Shown here piece after piece: positions 6,016-8,872 of a DNA stretch of 8,872 bases. The position numbers and the translations under genes are program-made. Each line of letters begins with the position of its first letter. Position 1 is the first letter of the stretch. This DNA is from an uncultured Clostridia bacterium (GTDB taxonomy: Bacteria > Bacillota > Clostridia > TANB77 > CAG-508), in assembly GCA_944393275.1 (NCBI GenBank), contig CALXZQ010000047.1, positions 1 through 8,872 of the forward strand, read 5' to 3'. A model generated the notes under the pieces. The model saw only the letters and a list, made by a program, of their open reading frames with translations, was not told where the DNA came from and searched no databases.

Positions 6016-7809
6016 ATGGATAATAATCAAGAAGAAAAAAAAGAAAAGAAAAAACTTTTATATTCATCTATAATAGCAGTAATATTATTAATTATATTAA
6101 TAATTGTTGGCATATATTGGTACAATTCTGAACCAAAAAAAGAAGAATTAACTTTATCTTATACAGAACTTATAAAAAATATAAATGATGATGCTGTAGA
6201 AAAAATAGAAATGACTAAAGGATCTTCAACAGTTAAAGTAAAATTAGATGATGAGGAAGAAGAAAAGACGGTATTATTACCTAATGTTCAAGCTTTTACT
6301 GAATATATACAAGAAAAAACAGAAGCGGGAAATCCTATAGAAGTAGAACAAAAAGATCAGAATGTAATATTAAAGACAACAGATGTATTGTTTACTGCTT
6401 TACCAACTATATTAATGGTAGCATTAATAATAATGATAGTAAAAATGCAAGGGCTTGGAGAAAAAGGAAAAGTATATGATAGTGAAGAAAGTAAAAGTAA
6501 AGTAAGCTTTGATGATATTGCAGGTTTAGATGAAGAAAAGGAAGAATTGATTGAAATTGTAAACTTCTTAAAGAAACCAGAAATGTTTTATGAAATGGGA
6601 GCTAAGGTCCCAAGAGGTGTACTATTATGTGGTAAACCAGGTACAGGTAAAACTCTAATAGCAAAAGCAATCGCAGGAGAAGCAAATGTACCATTTATAT
6701 CTATGAGTGGTTCTGAATTTATTGAAATGTTTGCAGGATTAGGAGCTTCAAGAGTAAGAAAATTATTTGATAAAGCTAGAAAGATAGCACCTTGTATAAT
6801 ATTTATAGATGAGATAGATGCTATAGGTTCAAGAAGAACGTCAAATAGTGGTGCAGAATCAGAAAATAACCAGACACTAAACCAATTACTTGTAGAAATG
6901 GATGGATTCTCTTCAGAAGAAACCATAATTGTATTGGCTGCAACTAACAGGCCTGAGATGTTAGATAAAGCATTATTAAGGCCAGGAAGATTTGATAGAC
7001 AAATAATTATTTCAGCCCCAGATCAAAAAGGAAGAGAAGAAATATTAAAAATACATGCAAAAGATAAAAAATTTGCAGATGATGTATCATTTAAAAGTAT
7101 TGCAGAGGATACAGCAGGGTTTACTGGAGCAGAACTTGCTAATATTTTAAATGAAGCAGCAATTATAGCTACAATTAAGGAACATAAAGCAATTACTAAT
7201 CAAGATTTGGAAGATGCAGTAAAAAAAGTCATGGTAGGATTAGAAAAACATAGCAGAGTTATTTCAGATAAAGATAAGAAATTAACAGCATATCACGAAG
7301 CTGGACATGCTATTGTAAGTAGATATTTAGAGACACAAAATGACATAAAAGAAGTATCTATAATACCAAGAGGTGTAGCTGGTGGATATACAATGTATAA
7401 AACTAATGAAGATAAATATTACATTTCTAAAACTGAAATGCAAGAAAAGATGATATCATTATTAGGTGGTAGAGCAGCAGAAAAAATTGCGTTAGATGAT
7501 ATTTCAACAGGGGCCAGCAATGATTTAGAAGTAGCAACTAATATTGCAAAAAATATGGTTACTATATATGGTATGAGTGATACAATAGGCCCAATTTCAT
7601 TGAAAAATGATGATCCAAATGAATTTCTAATGTTTGGAGATAAAATGGAAGATGCAATTGGTGCAGAGGTAAAAATATTAATAGATACAGCCTATGCAGA
7701 TGCTCAAAGATTAATTATAGAACATATGGATAAGTTAGATGCTGTAGCAAAAGTATTATTAGAAAAAGAAAAGATTTCAGGAGAAGAATTTTATAAAATA
7801 GTAGGATAA
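6016..7809 (+). CDS. FtsH-family membrane AAA+ zinc metalloprotease, probable paralogue
   Basis: FtsH hexamers pull membrane and soluble proteins through an ATP-driven pore and degrade them on the cytoplasmic side. Parts in order are a charged N-terminus, helix 1 (14-36), a small outer domain (37-122), helix 2 (124-143), and the AAA+ module with Walker A GKPGTGKT (206-213), Walker B IIFIDE (261-266) and arginine fingers in LLRPGRFDR (R322, R325). The M41 protease follows, with zinc site HEAGH (427-431) and third ligand D503 in GASNDLEVAT. All catalytic residues are present, so an active enzyme is expected. Two departures from the usual sequence stand out: the pore loop reads FAG (239-241) instead of FVG, and Walker A has Lys where Pro is normal. 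At 597 residues it lacks the long acidic C-terminal tail. The location behind envelope genes, away from the usual tilS/hpt neighbourhood, also suggests a second FtsH. AAGGAG lies 12 bases before the ATG. Confidence 0.95.
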   Translation: MDNNQEEKKEKKKLLYSSIIAVILLIILIIVGIYWYNSEPKKEELTLSYTELIKNINDDAVEKIEMTKGSSTVKVKLDDEEEEKTVLLPNVQAFTEYIQEKTEAGNPIEVEQKDQNVILKTTDVLFTALPTILMVALIIMIVKMQGLGEKGKVYDSEESKSKVSFDDIAGLDEEKEELIEIVNFLKKPEMFYEMGAKVPRGVLLCGKPGTGKTLIAKAIAGEANVPFISMSGSEFIEMFAGLGASRVRKLFDKARKIAPCIIFIDEIDAIGSRRTSNSGAESENNQTLNQLLVEMDGFSSEETIIVLAATNRPEMLDKALLRPGRFDRQIIISAPDQKGREEILKIHAKDKKFADDVSFKSIAEDTAGFTGAELANILNEAAIIATIKEHKAITNQDLEDAVKKVMVGLEKHSRVISDKDKKLTAYHEAGHAIVSRYLETQNDIKEVSIIPRGVAGGYTMYKTNEDKYYISKTEMQEKMISLLGGRAAEKIALDDISTGASNDLEVATNIAKNMVTIYGMSDTIGPISLKNDDPNEFLMFGDKMEDAIGAEVKILIDTAYADAQRLIIEHMDKLDAVAKVLLEKEKISGEEFYKIVG

Positions 7810-7843
7810 AATAAAAAGCTTTTAGCAATATGCTAGAAGCTTT
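7808..7843 (-). terminator. Rho-independent terminator of the RluA-family gene, in the convergent gap with the ftsH-like gene
   Basis: A 13-base-pair stem (7815-7827 with 7831-7843, one T-G wobble, loop ATA) overlaps the stop codon of the minus-strand gene. Read on the minus strand it is followed by TTTTTATTTT, a classic terminator. On the plus strand it starts six bases after the ftsH-like stop codon but is followed only by TTT and AAAATTT, so it may end that operon less efficiently. Confidence 0.85.
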
Positions 7844-8705
7844 AAAATTTGTAATCTATTTTTATCTCCATACCATTCAAATAACTCAAAATACCACTTT
7901 CAGTACAAAAACTGAATTTTAATTTGTATGCACATAAGGATTGTGTTTTTTTATTAAACTGTTTATTAATTTTGTTTATTCCGTATTTTCCATCCCCAAT
8001 AATAGGAAGACCAATATGAGCAAGGTGAGCTCTTATCTGATGGGTTCGACCGGTTTCTAATTTAATATCTAATATAGAAGTATTGTCTGCTTTATTACTT
8101 GATATTACTGAATATGAAGTAACAATTTTTACATACCCGCTTTTAGGAGTATCTGAAATATATACAAGAGACTTTTTTACATCTTTAAAAAGATAAGCAG
8201 TAAGTCTGCAAGATGGGCTATTTGGTATCCCATATACATATGCAATATAATGTTTTTCAATCTCTTTATTTTTAAATTTATCTAACATAATTTTAAGAGC
8301 AATATCGTTTTTGGCGAATATAACTAAGCCTAGAGTGTTTCTGTCTATTCTATGACAAGGAGCAATAAAACTATATTGCTTTTCTAAAATACTTGTTAAA
8401 GAATTATTGCCTGTTACTTCTATGCCAGATGATTTATTGATTATTAAAATATTATCATCTTCATAGACTATATTTAATTTAGAGTTTAAATCAAATCCGT
8501 TTAATAATTCATCTGATATGTAAATCCTTATTGTATCATTAACAAAAATTGTGACATTACTATTAATGCGTTTTCCATTTATTAAAATATCCTTTTTTCT
8601 TAAGGCCTTATAAAAGGTATTTTGCTTTAAATTAGGAAACGCATCGAAAAGAAATTTACTTAATAGTTTATTATTATATTTATTTGTAACTGTTAAATCT
8701 TTCAT
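7842..8705 (-). CDS. RluA-family rRNA/tRNA pseudouridine synthase
   Basis: The enzyme converts uridine to pseudouridine in structured RNA; the exact target cannot be told from sequence. With the start at 8705 it has 287 residues. It has an N-terminal S4-like RNA-binding domain (about 2-62, with FYKALRKKDILINGKRI), then the catalytic domain with HRIDRNTLG, where D121 is the expected catalytic aspartate (family motif HRLDxxTxG). The late conserved block GRTHQIRAHLAHIG followed by PIIGDGKYG is present. The frame is open for 22 more codons up to an ATG at 8771. That extension is hydrophobic, unlike the family, has no ribosome binding site and would cover this gene's own promoter and part of the tRNA promoter, so I reject it. 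The chosen ATG also lacks a ribosome binding site and falls at the predicted transcription start, suggesting a leaderless mRNA. The gene converges on the ftsH-like gene and diverges from the tRNA. Confidence 0.88.
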   Translation of the reverse strand: MKDLTVTNKYNNKLLSKFLFDAFPNLKQNTFYKALRKKDILINGKRINSNVTIFVNDTIRIYISDELLNGFDLNSKLNIVYEDDNILIINKSSGIEVTGNNSLTSILEKQYSFIAPCHRIDRNTLGLVIFAKNDIALKIMLDKFKNKEIEKHYIAYVYGIPNSPSCRLTAYLFKDVKKSLVYISDTPKSGYVKIVTSYSVISSNKADNTSILDIKLETGRTHQIRAHLAHIGLPIIGDGKYGINKINKQFNKKTQSLCAYKLKFSFCTESGILSYLNGMEIKIDYKF

Positions 8706-8711
8706 AAAGAT

Positions 8712-8740
8712 ATTATAAATAAAAACAGAAAATTTTTCAA
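8712..8740 (-). promoter_or_regulatory. Sigma-A promoter of the RluA-family gene
   Basis: On the minus strand TTGAAA (8735-8740) and a perfect TATAAT (8712-8717) are 17 bases apart. The predicted transcription start is about 8705, which is the first base of the ATG. The -35 boxes of this promoter and the tRNA promoter face away from each other with seven bases between them. Confidence 0.75.
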
Positions 8741-8747
8741 TAATGTA

Positions 8748-8776
8748 TTGACAAAATAAAAAAAACAACATATAAT
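8748..8776 (+). promoter_or_regulatory. Full-consensus sigma-A promoter of tRNA-Gly
   Basis: TTGACA (8748-8753) and TATAAT (8771-8776) are both perfect and lie 17 bases apart, as expected for a strongly expressed stable RNA. The predicted start is near 8783, leaving a 5' leader of about 15 bases before the tRNA, to be removed by RNase P. Confidence 0.9.
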
Positions 8777-8797
8777 TTTATCTGTCGATAGAAAAAT

Positions 8798-8871
<74 letters not shown>

Positions 8872-8872
8872 T

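Noticed and set aside
6588..6926. Open frame of 112 codons on the minus strand opposite the FtsH-like AAA+ region
   Set aside because: It lies wholly inside a strongly conserved gene, has no recognisable protein features, and similar antisense openings occur elsewhere in these AT-rich genes.
8706..8771. N-terminal extension of the RluA-family protein to an ATG at 8771 (22 extra residues)
   Set aside because: The extra residues are hydrophobic and unlike the family, there is no ribosome binding site, and the extension covers the gene's own promoter and reaches the -10 box of the tRNA promoter.

Overview
The window is strongly AT-rich. It has Gram-positive style AGGAGG-like ribosome binding sites, frequent GTG/TTG starts, short intergenic gaps and Rho-independent terminators. 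Together with a FemX-type peptidoglycan bridge enzyme, a DUF1189 membrane protein, a DUF3656-type U32 protein and a small Cys-rich protein behind a mother-cell-type promoter, this points to a low-GC Firmicute, most likely a (probably spore-forming) member of the Clostridia. The assignment is inference from protein style; no rRNA or other phylogenetic marker is present.

Layout. Positions 14-2414 (minus strand) hold a U32-family protein of the RlhA-like type. It is split into two overlapping frames by an apparent single extra base in a CCC run at 1382-1384. Positions 2415-2750 are intergenic space containing a 51-residue Cys-rich single-helix protein (2510-2665). That gene has a strong ribosome binding site, a possible sporulation-type promoter and its own terminator. 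Positions 2718-7809 (plus strand) form a tight four-gene operon behind a good sigma-A promoter: a FemX/MurM-like aminoacyltransferase, a divergent alanine racemase paralogue, a DUF1189 multi-pass membrane protein, and a second-type FtsH membrane AAA+ metalloprotease. A strong hairpin at 7815-7843 separates this operon from a convergent RluA-family pseudouridine synthase gene (7842-8705, minus strand). The right edge holds tRNA-Gly(UCC) with encoded CCA, behind a full-consensus promoter that lies back to back with the RluA-family gene's promoter.

How the genes may work together. The operon combines lipid II branch aminoacylation (FemX), amino-acid epimerisation or a derivative of it (the racemase-like protein) and membrane quality control (FtsH plus DUF1189). 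This suggests a cell-envelope module, possibly for an unusual peptidoglycan cross-bridge; the linkage is inference from gene order. The U32 and RluA-family proteins, together with the tRNA, belong to RNA modification and translation. I see no CRISPR array, insertion sequence, prophage or toxin-antitoxin pair. The most noteworthy points are the envelope operon with its two divergent paralogues, the frameshifted U32 gene, the unannotated small protein gene and the predicted leaderless RluA-family mRNA.
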